Assembly (NCBI GenBank): GCA_023653625.1
Contig: CM042894.1
Span: forward strand, 729,581 to 793,580
Direction: 5' to 3'
Source: Triadica sebifera
Taxonomy: Eukaryota; Streptophyta; Magnoliopsida; Malpighiales; Euphorbiaceae
DNA: 64,000 nt
Shown: positions 22,650 through 36,354 of the stretch, in pieces
How positions within the stretch are numbered: position 1 is the stretch's first letter
Layout: each line of letters opens with the position of its first letter
The notes under the pieces: model-generated
The model's input: only the letters and a program-made list of their open reading frames with translations
Database searches by the model: none
Told to the model about the DNA's origin: nothing
Program-made: the position numbers and the translations under genes

Positions 22650-25600
22650 ACTTAGATATTTATTACATTTTGGTTATTAAAACTTTAATACTACTATGTT
22701 TAATTCCTTTGTATTTATTTATTTTTATTATAAAGCACATTGAAATTCAGACTGTTTTTCAACTTCCTAAATTCCCCTATTAATTAATTATAGTATAAGA
22801 GCTACATTGATAATTATTCTTTATTTTTATTTAGTTAATTACAAAGAAAAAAATAAAAAATTATAGATATAATTTAAAATAAATATTTAATACTTAATGT
22901 ATCATATGAAAATTTTATTATAATTTTGTGTTTGCAGTATGTTATTGTGAATGTTAATTATAATAAATCTAAATAATCTATTTATTTATGGATTAAACCT
23001 ATCATAAATTATCATACAATCAAAAAATTATATTAAAATTTTCTTAACCGAATTACTCAATCAATCTATAAATATATTTTATTGGCCAAATTAATGATAT
23101 AATATTATGTATTCAAATTAAAAAAAATATATATATTTATTATCACTATCCCTTTTCATTTATTTTTTTAGTGCATTAGAGTGTCTCTTAATGACTCTTC
23201 TGTAAATCTTTTTTTCCTATATGTTCTTTATTCTGTAATGATGATATTTAGTTCTCAATTATTACCATCTTGAACAGTGTGCATAATAAAAAAATAATTA
23301 GCATCAATAAAGAGGTTGGCGGACTAAAATCTTTATACCCTAAACATCTAAAGATATATTAGTAATTAAAAATATCTAATTATTTAATTATTAATAGAAA
23401 AAAATTAAAATATACATTCTAATCCGACTAAATTCTATCCGACCATCTTTATTGACCATTTCATAAACAGCACTTAGATAATCTACCAAATTTCTGTAGG
23501 TACACTTGTGCGAGTCAACGGAACACGTTAGGCTGCTTCATCGGGTGACCCATTTTCTAAGCAAACCTTAAAATTTGGACAAGCAACTACTATTTCAAGT
23601 GCAAGATGTAAGCAATCTTTTTGTTTATGCAAAAATCTCATCCTTAATCCACATTTTTGTTGATTTGGCTACATATTATGTTTAATTATCTGCCTCATTG
23701 ACAACAAGCACGGAGACATTAGCCTAAGATTATGCTCATCCGAATTCATTAGTTAATCTTAAACATATAGTATTGCTTTCATTCCCCAATTATCATTTTT
23801 TTTTGTTTTGTTTTTTTTTTCAAATGTTAATATATTAATATTATATGAATTTTACTTGTCTACATCCAATTCATATTTTTATTCATAGACCATGCTAATA
23901 ATACTGTAAAATTAAAAAAAAAACAAAGTTTTATTATCAATTTCATATTTATATAGCATATATATATAACAGTTTTTAATGGTTACAGTTTTATATATAA
24001 TAATTATAAAATTTAGTATAAATATTAATTAAAATATTAAATATAATTAAATTATCATAAATAATTAAAACTATTAGAATTTAATCGAAACATAAACATT
24101 AAAAATGACAAGGAAAGCTAAGGAATATATTATCAAACAATCTTAACATATATATATAAATATATTTTATATATACGGGTGCAAACAAATTAATAGATTA
24201 CAATAATATTTGACCGAAGTAATTAATTTAACGCATGGTTGCTAAAGGTGAAGGAGACAATTCAAGTTAACAGTATCTTCACATGTAATTGTTTTTTAAA
24301 ATATTTATATAACTATCAATCAACGAAAATTAATAATATTTTCACAATTGACTCATTTTTTAATGTCCATGAAGCAAATAGCAAGGGTTGTCCTCAGAAA
24401 GCAAAACAGCCTCTGGGACGTCAGATTAGCTGACGTGGCTGCTTCCTGATAGTCTGATATTGGAGAATGGAGACCAAACCATTTTGACGGGTAAACATCT
24501 TGAATGTCGACACGTAGCTAATCAGATTAATTAAATTGAAGCTTTAAGCACACTATAATATATTATTATAAATATAATATGAATGTTCGTACATGGGGAA
24601 TTGTCATCCATGCAAATCTATAATTTTATTTATTTTTTGGGTAAAATCCCCAATATTTTATATCCAAATTGCATCATTGTCATTGGTAATAATGCCCTTT
24701 GAGTTGTTCAGGAGGCTCAGCCGATGTCAATACAGCTTCAAGCCACCCTATATTAATTAACCAAAATATTTATCCAAAAATTTATTTACGAACTGTCATA
24801 TAATCATAAAATATTTATACTAAGTTCATGTAAGGTAAAAATTATTTCTTTTTACAAAGTTTTTTTTTCAGTTAAAAAAAATCTTTTTTGTATGATAAAT
24901 TATGATAGGTTTGATATATAAATATAAAATTATAATGCACTTCTGTTAGTTCTCTTTCTTCAATTTCTTTTCTTTTTTAAAGTAAAAAAGAAAAGAAAAG
25001 AAAAGAAGAGACAAAACAAAGGATGCATCTTGTGATTGAAGAAAGCCTGAGATGAGACATACATTGCTTTAGTAATTTAGTTGAAACCGTCAGAACAAGA
25101 AAATAAATTATTAGTGATGTTTTGAATTTTTAAGTTAAATAATTTTTGAAGAAAAATATTTTATAATAAATATAAGGTACAATAACTTAAAATATCTAAT
25201 TCGTTTTTGTGTGTTTGTAATTCGATCGATTTTTTAATTTTGACAATTTAATTTTAATTAATTTTACATTAGTACTTGAATAATGAACTAATTTATTATT
25301 AAAAACTTCAAAAATACTAAAAGAATTGGATATTTCATGTCGTTAGCCTTAGTTTTTACTGTTACCTTAATCAGTAGAAATTTTAAGAATGAATCACATT
25401 TTTTTATACAATGATCGATCCCATATATAAATTTAATTACTAATCAATATTCTCTTTTAATTACAAAGTGCTAGAGTGCAAATAATATTTATTTATCAGT
25501 AGTAAGGTTACAAATCTATTGTAATCTTACTCATCTTTTTTTAAATAATCTTTATTTATCGGTAGTTCAATGATGTATAATATAAAAATTAAGTTAGTCT

Positions 25601-27250
25601 TTGTAATTAATTAAATGTCTATAAAATAAAATTTTAATTTAATTTACAAATAAATTTAAAGATATGATTTAGGCCAAAAAAATGTCAATGCGGGTGTTGA
25701 AAATTGGAAATTTTTGGGGGAGGAAAACTTTAGGCTAATACTCTAAAAACTTTTCTTTCCGACCTTCCTATTTTTCTTGCTGCTTTTAGCTTTTCCATTT
25801 TTATTTTTCATTTTCATTCCAAAAAAAGACACCAATTTGTAGATGCCATTTTAGTTTGGGTTCATATTGATTGTAAAAAGGTTCAATTTGTCTCTTAATG
25901 TCATATATATATATATATATAATATTTTTTAATGGTTGTCGTTTCATTAGCCACCATCATAATTTTTATTGTTAAATAACAATTAAATATTTATAATTAT
26001 TATAAAATTTATTAGAATTATTATATTTTTTATCTAATAGTTGAAAAAATAATATCCAATAGAAATGTAATTATTAAAAAATCACTCATATATATATATA
26101 TATTAAAATGGTATGTTGTAATAAAATATATGGTCAAAAATAAGTTTTTTTTTTTAAGAAGAAGAAGAAGAATTGTAACTGTGAACTATCGTGGAAAAAG
26201 CATCATGAATATGTGAAAAGGTAGAAACTTTATGTATGCAGAAATTTTTTGGCTTGTGGCGGTGGTCTCCCTAAGCATAGAACTATTATCATTGCTAAAG
26301 TTTTCTTCTTCTTCTTCCTCTTTAGTTTTTTTTTTTTTTTTGGGCAAAAAGTATTCAAACAACAATTACAATTTCGATCCCTAAATCAATAAATGAGTGT
26401 ATAGTCAATGAAAATGAGTTTCTTGACGTTATGCTTGACAGCGAATCAACAGAAAGATCACTCTGTGGCTCACAAAGAGAGGAGAATTTGTTCATGGCTT
26501 CATTGTTTGCGATGCCATTGAAGTTAAAATTGCTTTACTATATACATGCCAACAAAATGGGGATATACCCTACTATTGTAGAGAAGACCAGTTATTAAAT
26601 TATTACATTTATATATAACGTTTTTGTTTCTTTTCAGCCAGTCTCGTCAACTTAATTATATTGGAGATCAATCAATTAATCTTTCGTCATCAATCACACA
26701 TTTAAAACCAGAAATATAAAAAATATTGTACATCACAATATACATATATAATTAAATCAATAAATGATTTCAAATATTATAATTTTTTTTAATGGCGACA
26801 TTAACATTAATGGGTGAAGTTTGATCACATGAGAAATCAGAGTAGGTGGAGCAAACAAACTCGCAGAAGTCATCCTGCTATATTTGCTATAACAAATAGT
26901 CCTTCGTGTTCACACAATTTACGGAATTAATTAACTTAACTTTTCTTATGTTTTTTTATGTTTGACTAAATCTCCAATCTCTTAAATAATTTACTAATTT
27001 CGTGAAAGAATCTCTTTTTGACAAACATCTTTATTTTATGATAAATCTCAATTTCAAAATTCTGCAATCACACACAAGTTTTTGCAAAAAAAAATTTAAT
27101 GTTTAGTAGCCATAATAATTGAGAGTAAAATTCATGAATTAGAGCATCTCTAATAATAGAATAAAATGGGTATCCAATTTGAATTGAGATGCCTATTATT
27201 ATTATTATTATTTTTACCGCATATAGTTATGGATGAAAAAAATATCATTG
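22650..27250. other. Long AT-rich gene desert
   Basis: No gene supported. A less AT-rich patch at about 24360-24530 contains TGACGTGG and ACACGTAG motifs (ACGT cores) but no open frame. About 23470-23600 is a similar small patch. The rest consists of poly-A/T, (AT)n and short AAG/TTC runs. Nothing resembling a tRNA or other structured RNA was seen. Confidence 0.5.
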
Positions 27251-27258
27251 CTTTTGAA

Positions 27259-27454
27259 ATTATATTTCAATGGTCAAATCAATTTAAAAATAATTTTCAT
27301 TTTGTAATTTCCTCACTCTGATCGACAATAAAATTATATTATTGCTTTAATGACTTTTGACAGCCATTAAAATGAAAATTAATTTTAAAGTGATTTGACC
27401 ATTGAAATATAATGATCATTGTATTATTGCTTTAATGACTTTTGACAGCCATTA
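27259..27454. repeat. 45-bp inverted repeat interleaved with a perfect 33-bp direct repeat
   Basis: The left arm (27259-27303) and right arm (27369-27413) are near-perfect reverse complements containing 'ttcaatggtcaaatcaattt' and 'gatttgaccattgaaatat', with about 65 bases between them. A 33-base sequence ('tattattgctttaatgactt' continuing 'ttgacagccatta') occurs at 27337-27369 and again, identically, at 27422-27454. The order is arm, direct repeat, arm, direct repeat. A transcript would fold into a long hairpin. A MITE with a partial duplication is a possible explanation. Confidence 0.75.
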
Positions 27455-27515
27455 TATATATATATATATATATATCATAAAACGTAACTACTTTTCATCT
27501 AAGGTCAAATAAATC

Positions 27516-27592
27516 ATCTCTAATTAATTGATACTTTGAGAAATTCAATCCAATTTATATAAATCTCTAATTAATTGATACTTTGAGAAATT
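27516..27592. repeat. Tandem duplication, 47-bp period
   Basis: The 30-base phrase starting 'atctctaattaattgatact' is present at 27516-27545 and 27563-27592. It lies immediately next to the hairpin structure at 27259-27454. A further imperfect tandem with a period of about 52 bases ('cataaaccatt...gcttatgg') follows at 27761-27843. Confidence 0.75.
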
Positions 27593-27849
27593 TAACCAGT
27601 TTATGTCATATTTAGCAGAAAATTTATTATATTAAGCATCAACAAAATTGCTCCAATTAAATTCACTTTTCTCAATAAATAATTCTAAAATTCAAGCTGC
27701 TATATTCGGTAAAAAAAAAAAAGAAATTATTGCGTACCATAATCTATAATATCTCATTACATAAACCATTAGCTTATGGCAAAACAAGAAAAGAAGAATC
27801 CATAAACCATTCAGCTTATGGAAAAACAAGAAAAAAAAATCCAAGCTAA

Positions 27850-29160
27850 CAAAAAACCTTATCTAGAAATTTATTGGAGGAGAAGCATTTTATCACAATC
27901 TGCATAATAAATGTTCCTATATTTCTTTGGAACGTAACAATTTTCCAGTATGCGTGAGTGAAGGTAAATGTTCCTATATTTTGGCAAACACCCAACTCTA
28001 TTATTGCCTTACTGAATTAAATGCTCTATGATTAGGATTATTATCAGTTTTTTATTCTGTATTATCACAAAAGCAATCATTTGGAAAATGACCCATTTTT
28101 CTCTCTAAAATGCCCCTGAAACATTCAAAATAAGCAGCCCAGCATCAACATATCGAGGGACAAAATAGGGTTTTAATTAATGGCGAGAAACAAAATAAAA
28201 AATATAACTGAACACAAAGTCATATAATTAGTAAACAGCTGAAGCCATTTTCGCGAGATAGAGTGAAGCCATGCATGAAAATCAAGAAATCCTGGTTATC
28301 AAGAGAAAATCAAGAAACCCTCGAATTTAGGTCATTATTAATATGGGTTACGTGTCGATTTAACATTGGTGACAGCTAATTAATATGAATCCATAAAAGT
28401 CAGGAGTGACACTTCCAGCCGGAAAATGATAGGTAAAAATAATTTAAAAAAATTATTATATGAAGAATGAGAACAAATTTAAAATTAGAGAAACATGTTA
28501 ATTAATTATTGTTAATGAATAATATTTTGCATGATAGAAAATAATTTTTTAGACGAGATAATAATGCATATTTACAAGGGAGGCTCTAAAATTTTATGTT
28601 TAGGAGGTCGTGAAGTTAAATGTTAAAATAGATAATAAAATTATGAGGATGATAAAAAAAAAATTAATACATAAAAGTTTAAGATTCAAATTAAAAAGGT
28701 AATACTCAGAAGAAATTTTAGTAAAATCCTAGGAACAGAAACAAAGAAAATAAAGGATTTTGAGGAGGATATAAGTAATATTTTTCGAAAATATATATTA
28801 ATTTGCAGACAAATATGTAACTTATTAAATTTTAAGGGATTATTATAAATTTATTTTAGGGAAAAATATCTTAAGTTATATGGATAAATTTAAAATCTTA
28901 TCAAATTTAAGGGGTAACCGTTGTCCATTTACAGCTAGTAATAGAATAATATATAGTAATGTAAAAAATTAATTATTGCTTTATAAATATAAAATGAATA
29001 ATAAAAATTATTTTTTATGTAATAGTGTATTAACCATTCAGTCTATAAAAATACATATATAAATCGAATTTAAATTTTGAATTTTTTTCCTTTTTTTGGT
29101 ATATAAATAATATTTTATGATTATTAGATTAGACATGACAATTTTTTTTTCTCAAACTTA
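27850..29160. other. Intergenic DNA upstream of the MYB gene
   Basis: AT-rich, no gene seen. The phrase 'aaatgttcctatatt' is duplicated at about 27909 and 27966. The distal promoter of the MYB gene may extend into the right part. Confidence 0.45.
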
Positions 29161-29168
29161 AGAGAAGG

Positions 29169-29254
29169 GACACGCGCCATAGTGATAGACTAGGGACGGC
29201 ACCGCATTCTTGTATTTGTTTCATTTGTTATCCTTGTGCTTCGTCTATTTATAC
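29169..29254 (+). promoter_or_regulatory. Likely MYB core promoter (GC-rich element and TATA-like box)
   Basis: GACACGCGCC (29169-29178), a coupling-element-like motif found in ABA-responsive promoters, is followed by a TATA-like CTATTTATAC at 29245-29254. That lies about 170 bases before the ATG and leaves room for a pyrimidine-rich leader (CTCTTCTTCTTCT near 29321). Assignment is by position and motif only. Confidence 0.45.
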
Positions 29255-29421
29255 TGAGTACGTTTCTATTACGGAAACTACAACTCCATCTTTCTGCAGC
29301 TTCCAATTTATTTTGCAGACTCTCTTCTTCTTCTGTTGCTTCTCTTTCAATTCCCTCTCTATACCTAATTAAAACAAAACTTACATATAACTAAGCACAG
29401 TGACAACTTAAGTTAGTAAGC

Positions 29422-30708
29422 ATGGGGAGAGCACCTTGTTGTGACAAAAATGGACTCAAGAAAGGGCCATGGACTCCTGAAGAGGATCAAGAACTTATTG
29501 ATTATATTCAGAAACATGGCTATGGCAATTGGAGAACTCTTCCAAAGAATGCTGGTACACTTAATTTCTTTTCTAATGATATTTCTTTTCTTTTTTTTTT
29601 CAACCATTTTTTGTACTTTTGGTTAATTATTGGGTGTTTTCATATTTTAATATTTTTGTAGGGCTGCAAAGATGTGGAAAGAGTTGCCGTCTTCGTTGGA
29701 CTAATTATTTGAGACCTGATATCAAGAGAGGTCGATTTTCCTTTGAAGAAGAGGAGACAATCATACAGCTACATAGTCTATTAGGAAACAAGTAACCCCT
29801 TTATTAATTAAGTTTTCTTTTCCTTTTTCTATGAGTTCTCAAGTTCGAACATTCAGAGGCTGACCCTTTGTATGTTTGTATATTTTATTAATGGTAGGTG
29901 GTCGGCTATAGCTGCTCGTTTGCCTGGAAGAACAGATAACGAAATCAAGAATTATTGGAACACCCACATTAGAAAAAGGCTACTAAGAATGGGGATTGAT
30001 CCTGTAACTCACAGTCCAAGACTAGATCTTCTTGACCTCTCTTCAATTCTTGGTTCATCAATCTATGGCCCATCTCATCAAATGACCATGTCAAGGTTAA
30101 TGGGCGTTAATCATCATCATCAGGTTCAACCACAGGTTAACCCGGAACTTCTCCGTTTAGCCACATCTCTTATATCATCATCATCTCAAGGTGAGAACCC
30201 CAACTTCATTTCTCAAAATGGTCAACAAAACCAGCTCAGTAATCTCCCAGTTGAAAACCAATACAACCCTCTTCTTCAAACTAACCAATTTCAAAGCCAA
30301 GTTGAAGAAATATTGCCTTGTTCTTCCTTTGTTCCATTTTCTAATGTAGACCAATACCTAATTAGCCCTCAAAATTCTCAGCTGAACTATGATCATTGTC
30401 AATGTGATAATGGGATTATTGCTTCAAGTTTAACGCAAGATTATGTTGCTTTATCAAATTACTGCAATAACAACTATTATGGGTCTGATCAAACAGGCTT
30501 CATGGTCTCCAATAACAGCAACCAAAATTTCAGTTTTTCTTCCGTTTTATCTACGCCTTCTTCAAGTCCAACGCCATTGAATTCAAATTCAACGTACATC
30601 AATGGAAGCAGTACTACTACTAGCATTGAAGATGAGAGGGATAGCTACTGTAGTAACTTGTTGAAATTTGAAATCCCAGATATTTTGGATGTTGATAACT
30701 TTATGTAA
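29422..30708 (+). CDS. MYB102: R2R3-MYB transcription factor, subgroup 11 (MYB41/49/74/102 type), 357 aa
   Basis: A nuclear DNA-binding transcription factor. Exons 29422-29554, 29662-29791 and 29898-30708 give 358 codons with TAA; both introns sit at the usual R2R3-MYB positions and phases. Residues 1-60 begin MGRAPCCDKNGLKKGPWTPE and hold the R2 repeat with its regularly spaced Trp. R3 follows, with its first Trp replaced by Phe (RGRFSFEEEETIIQLHS), as usual, and ends PGRTDNEIKNYWNTHIRKRL. The linker GIDPVTHSPRLDLLDLSSIL and SSIYG define subgroup 11. In Arabidopsis those genes act in osmotic, ABA and wound responses and in cuticle or suberin lipid deposition. The C-terminal region is Asn/Gln/Ser rich with an acidic end (FEIPDILDVDNFM), probably the activation domain. 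MYB102 and MYB74 are the nearest types I recall; the exact orthologue is uncertain. Confidence 0.93.
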
Positions 30709-30719
30709 TCTGGAAATTA

Positions 30720-32020
30720 ATTAAATTGATCTATCAACGGGTTTATTTTTCTTTTTTTAATTTAATTTTTTCTTTGTCCCTCCAAATTTTCTGGGCTTTG
30801 GATTTGTTGGTCTTGATACTTGTAAAATCTAATACTAATTAATTTGTTTAAAATTTCCTCAACTTACTGTATCCACAAGCAAGCTAGCTAGCTCCTGTAT
30901 TTTCTCTTTCTTTTCTTCTTTATTTAATAGAAGTTTCAAGTTTCCATGTGTTCTCGAATAGAAATTTATATCTTTATTATCTTATTATATGCTCACATCA
31001 CTGTATCTAGAATTTACTTTAAATAGTTGTAAATCAAACATTAAATAATACCTATGATCTCCATTTCTCTCATATCCAATAATAGAAAACCAACAACTAT
31101 ATATATATATATATATATGATTTTCTATCCTCATTTATATTTATAAAGAATTAGCTTCCTTTTCGTGTTCGATTAGTTGAGAAATAATTCATCTATACAA
31201 GAAGAAAGATAAAAATCCAACCTCCAAACGCGAAATCAAATTCCAAAGTAAACAAAGAACAATAGTGTTCAATTTTTAATCAATAACAATTACCATATAA
31301 ATAGAATTTATATAACAGATTATTAACAATGAATATAAAACTTCTATCATATTAGTTATATGTTAATATATAGATTAGTAACAATTTAAAATTTTAACTA
31401 TTATAATAAAATACTTAGACTATTACAATAATTGTGATAAATAAAAATAGATGCAACCGCTGTCAATTTTTGTCGTAAATTAATAATATATATATATATA
31501 TATAATTTTTATCTAATTTTGATCTATGAATTTCTCTATGGACCAAAGCAATTACAATCTATCATGCATATAACATAATAATATTTAAAAAACAATATTT
31601 TTAGCCTTATCACATATCAAGTTATAACAAAATATTATCTAAAAAAATTTAATTATAAACATCAACTTTATAATAATAGTTTATTATTGACTAACTTATG
31701 AATCATCCAAATAGAAGAATGTTAGCAAATAAACAATTATCAAAACTAAATTAATGTTACTGATATGATTTTAAATTCAAATATTCTAGTAACCAAAAAA
31801 ATAAACAATTATGAGAGTAAGATTTTGCTTCGGAGATCCCGACACATAGTCAAATCCCGGCGATCTTCACCGGCGACGTGAATTGGAGCTTTATGGGGTA
31901 ACACGTGTACATGCCACCTGTGAGGTGACTGTCTTTTCGCGTTACGCAAATAAAGTAATAATTTGCATGGGGAGTACGGTAAAGATAGACTTTGACAAAC
32001 TCAAAATTAAATTAAATTAA
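30720..32020. other. MYB 3' flank and AT-rich spacer
   Basis: The first 200-300 bases are T-rich and likely hold the MYB 3' untranslated region and polyadenylation site. Beyond that I see no gene. Around 31840-31970 is a GC-richer patch with an ACACGTGT palindrome near 31902 but no open frame. Confidence 0.45.
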
Positions 32021-32030
32021 AAAAGGACAG

Positions 32031-32130
32031 TATGTGTCGGTAGTCTAGGGTCGTGACATATGTGTCGGTAGTCTTAGTGCTGCACGATTGCTAGTTAAAG
32101 TCTAGGGTCGTGACATATGTGTCGGTATCC
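32031..32130. repeat. Tandem GTGTCGGTA repeat, 57-bp period
   Basis: A 28-base phrase beginning 'gtctagggtcgtgacatatg' and ending 'tgtcggta' occurs at 32043-32070 and 32100-32127. A third partial copy ('tatgtgtcggtagtct') lies at 32031. The sequence is GC-richer than its surroundings and is followed by a long (CT)n/T run near 32160-32215. Confidence 0.75.
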
Positions 32131-32219
32131 TAGCGGAGACTTTTTATTTGGGAAGGCGCTCCCTCTCCCTCTCTTTCTTTTTCTCTTTCTTTCTTTCTTT
32201 TTTTTTTTTTTCCTTAAGC

Positions 32220-33839
32220 TTTATTGAAAATCATGGCGTGGGTCTTGTGCTGTTTTTGTCCCTTTACTATCCTCTCAGGTTCTCTCCATTAATGGCTTCA
32301 GTGTCAAACCAAAGACCTAAATAGTAATTACGTCATATTTAGGGACACGTGGATCAATAATACAGAGGTGGGTCCTCCCATTTGGGTTTTTAATGGGTTA
32401 CTAGTTGACTCGGTGAGAGTGGGATCGGTCTTATCCAGTTTGAAGATTGATAGGTTAAGAAGTCATTATTCCCTTATAATCGGCGATTATTTCACAATCC
32501 ACAGTTGATCAGGGTTGTTGGGGTTAGTGCAACTATGGCTTAATGAAGTTGGGATTGGTGGGCTAATCATTGCAGAGAAAAGTACAGTTCTATTTTTTTG
32601 TGTGATTTCACAGAACTGAATTCTAGCAAGCTGAAATTAAGTCTAAAATTTGCAGGATTTTGGTGTACATTAATTATTATATATGATTAGTGATAATTGT
32701 TGTAACTACGTACTACCACGCAAAAATTTGTTGAAACTTGGAAAATTAAACGTTAATGAACTTATATACAAATACATGAGAAAGGAAGCTTCCAAAAAGA
32801 ATAAGCACGATGTGAATGTACCTATAGTATAACCCTATAATCCAAAGGAAATCACGTACTTAAATTTATAAATCAAGTAAAATTTACTTTTATTTTATAA
32901 ATATGAAAAAATATATAAAATTTTATTTTCTATGTGTGAATTCACATATGCAAAGAATAAGAACAATAACATACCGTAAAATGTCAAAAAATGGCCATTG
33001 TTTGACATGTAAAGCTCTTAAATAGTGAGACTTCTACTCGGACGATTAGAAGCTCCCTCATCAAGCTACGGGCTCAATAAGTCAAAGTTCTCTCCACAAT
33101 CCATACATGTAAGCCATACCTCATTTATACGTCAAAATAAAATAAAAAAGGTATACTTAATTAATTATAGTGTGCTAAAAGGAAATTCGACTTAATTTTG
33201 TATATATACACACGATAAAGTTATATTGTTAAAGTGTAAATCATAAATGTTAAAGATCTTAATAATAAATACAAGAGACAAATCATTTACCCTTTTTTTT
33301 GGCATAAATATCTTGATTTTGCTTTTATAAATGAGAATTTTTTTCATATTTATGAAAAAAAATTGACATATTTATTTGTTATTTTTATAGTTTATGGATT
33401 TTGAATAAATTCAATATTTTCTTATATATACTTTGACTAAAAGCCGACTTGATGGGAAATACATATATCGTTTTCTGGATCGACCGTCCAAAGAAAAAGT
33501 AATGCGTTGTTTGTGAATAAGTAAACTCCTCAAAATGGGTTTATATATATCTTCGTCTTTGTATTCTTTTTCTTTGTTTTTGCATGCTTTCTAATTCATT
33601 CTTTGTTTGTTTCTCTTTGTTTCTTCGTCTTTTTTTTTTTTTAAATAATCCATTATCTTGTATTGAAAAATACGCATAAATGTGGAAAAAAATAGTGATT
33701 CGTCATAAATAAATTTCTACGTGGGGTTATTTATGGCAATATTTGACTAAGATTTGTTTTTATCTTAGCTTTAATTCTTCATATGCGGTAGAAAATTGTT
33801 TTCTTGGTCTATTTTTGTTGCTGTTGCAGAAGCAACTTG

Positions 33840-33902
<63 letters not shown>

Positions 33903-36340
33903 ATTGTTTCCTTTTGAGACTCAAGGGTAAAAGTAAGGAAACAACTGAACTATAATCTTAATTTTTGCTTGTATAGGCTTGTTATTAATAAAACTAAAGA
34001 AAAAAAATTAAATTAAATTATTTATGAATGTATGTTAAATAGATTCAAAAAGGAGTCAATAATTATTAGACATCCTAATAGTTTAAAAAAAAAAAGAGGA
34101 AAAGAAAGACAGCCCAATAGTTATCAGCTTATAATTGTTTTAGCATTTTTGAGATTGAAACATCCGATAAATTGATTCAAATAATTAAACTAAACACCCG
34201 CTTTAGATTACTTTTGATAATTGAATTTGCTTAACAAAGATAACACAAATATTTCTTGATTGGATAGTATCCGAAAATCAAACTCATTAAATCAACCAAT
34301 TAGTGTACACTCTACAGTGGCATATCTCCATTTGATAATTTTTTATTATTTTTTAAATTTATTGGAAATTAGAGTTTAAAATCTTTTTATTGAAAAGTTC
34401 AAATATTTAATGACATAATTTATATATTAAAATTTATATACCTCAAAATTCACTTAATATATTTGTAGATCTATATTTGGGAAAAGGTAAAAACTTGGAT
34501 ATCTCAATTTTGCAAAATCACGCATGAAGACCTATATTAGTTTATAGGTTTTGTTAATATTTAAACATTTTTAGTTGATATAATGTTGATGTCACACTGA
34601 CATGATGAGGCATATGAATTATTAGCTAAAAGTATTTAAAAGTAATAAAATAAATGCAATGATTAAAAAATGTTATTTTTTAAAATAAAATGAGTTATTT
34701 TCATAAATATTTTGAAAAAAAAAAAGCCAATTTTTTAAATAATTTTACTTTTATCATCAGGGTAAGCACAATTAATTATTATTGCTGTAATTGATCAATA
34801 GGTATGCATTACTGCTCAAAATCCGTGCGGATTTTGGAGAATATTGTATGAAAATCTATCAAATTAACTTATTCCTTAATTGTTTTGAACGAATTTGAAC
34901 ATTATATTATATAAAATAATAATAATTGGACTCAAAAGGTCCGCCCCAAAGTCTCCTGATTACAATACAGATTACAGAATAAGATGATATATGTTCCATG
35001 CAATTGAAAATTTTCCAAAAATCTAACGAACATTGACAACTATATGTAGTCTTCCGAATTAACTTTCAACTTTTGGACTTCCCCAATACAAACCTCAATT
35101 GCTTCCAGAAACTAAAATTAGCATAATAAGTAATAACAGTAGCTTCGTAAATTAGGCATAATATTAATGAGTAAAACCTTAATTATAGACAGAAATCCAC
35201 AAAATTCTAATACTCTCTCCGCCTCATTTTAATGGGTTTGTTTTTATCTTTATATAAATTAAAAAATATAGTTATTATGGTAATTAAAAATATGCATTAT
35301 CTAATATAACTCTATATTAATTAAAGACATTATTGAAAAATTAAGATAATAATTCATATTTATTGATAACAAATATAAAAGAAGATTAACACATAATAAT
35401 ATTAATAAAAAGAAAAGTAGGCTCTTTTTTTGGAATAAATTAAAAAAAATAGGCCTAGGGCGAAGGGAGTATAATATTCCTATGATGCACATAGTTATGA
35501 GGTTAAAGAATTATGCTAATTAAATGTAACAAACTAATTGTTTTTCCTTTTCGTCACAACAAATCCAATCTGCTTAGGAATGTCTAATTAAAACTAAAAC
35601 TTTGGTAGCATAAGCATAAAATTAGTTATTATTAAAATTTATTTAGAAAGTATTGGTATAATATTAATTAGTGATCTATTTATGAGATTTAAGCATAAGA
35701 TATATCATGTAGCAGTCACCTAATATATATTTTTTATATTGTGTGTTTGTCTATTATTATATTTATTATACTTTCCTTGCTTTCAGAATAGACATATATT
35801 TTAAAGTTATTTCAAAAGTATAATTATATAGTAAAGTGTGTAATTCTTTTATAAGTAGGGGTTTTCTTATTTGGGGGATATTACCATAATATTAAGGATA
35901 TTTTTCTTTGTGAGATATTAGCATAATTATATATATCTGGGATTTTCTTGAGCTAACTAATGTATATTTGCTTATTACTAGACAGAGTATACTCTATTAT
36001 ATCCCATTTTTAGCATAGATTTTCTTTTTCTTTTTCTTTTTTTAAATAAATAGGTCGATTCTTATATTCTGTAAAATTCTTTCACAAGTATAATTATTCA
36101 GTATTTTCTAATCTAACAGTGGGAAAGATAAGAAAATTATGAAATTTGAACGAATCCGTATTATGTCATTATGGAAATGCTACATATATATAGGCATAGC
36201 AGTAACAGTAATAACTAAGTGAAAGCAATATAAGCATATATAATTTAGGTTAATTAAATAACCTTTGCAATATAATAATAATAATAATAATAATAATGTC
36301 GTCTACACCTGTATATTACGTCATTGGTAATATTGACATC
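32220..36340. other. AT-rich gene desert with microsatellites
   Basis: No gene supported. About 32230-32600 is less AT-rich but has no coding frame. Contents include the (AT)n at 33843-33896, an (AAT)n/(TAA)n run at 36271-36298 and poly-A/T tracts. The apparent open frame across 33743-33955 is created by the (AT)n repeat. Confidence 0.5.
33843..33896. repeat. (AT)n microsatellite, about 27 units
   Basis: A perfect AT dinucleotide array of about 54 bases. Arrays of this kind are usually length-polymorphic. Confidence 0.95.
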
Positions 36341-36354
36341 AATGGATAGTAACA

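Noticed and set aside
27259..27592. CRISPR-like array
   Set aside because: There are only two direct copies with no regular spacers, no cas genes, and this is a plant nuclear sequence.
33743..33955. Open frame with a long Tyr-Ile repeat
   Set aside because: The repeat is the (AT)n microsatellite read as TAT ATA; there is no conserved sequence around it.
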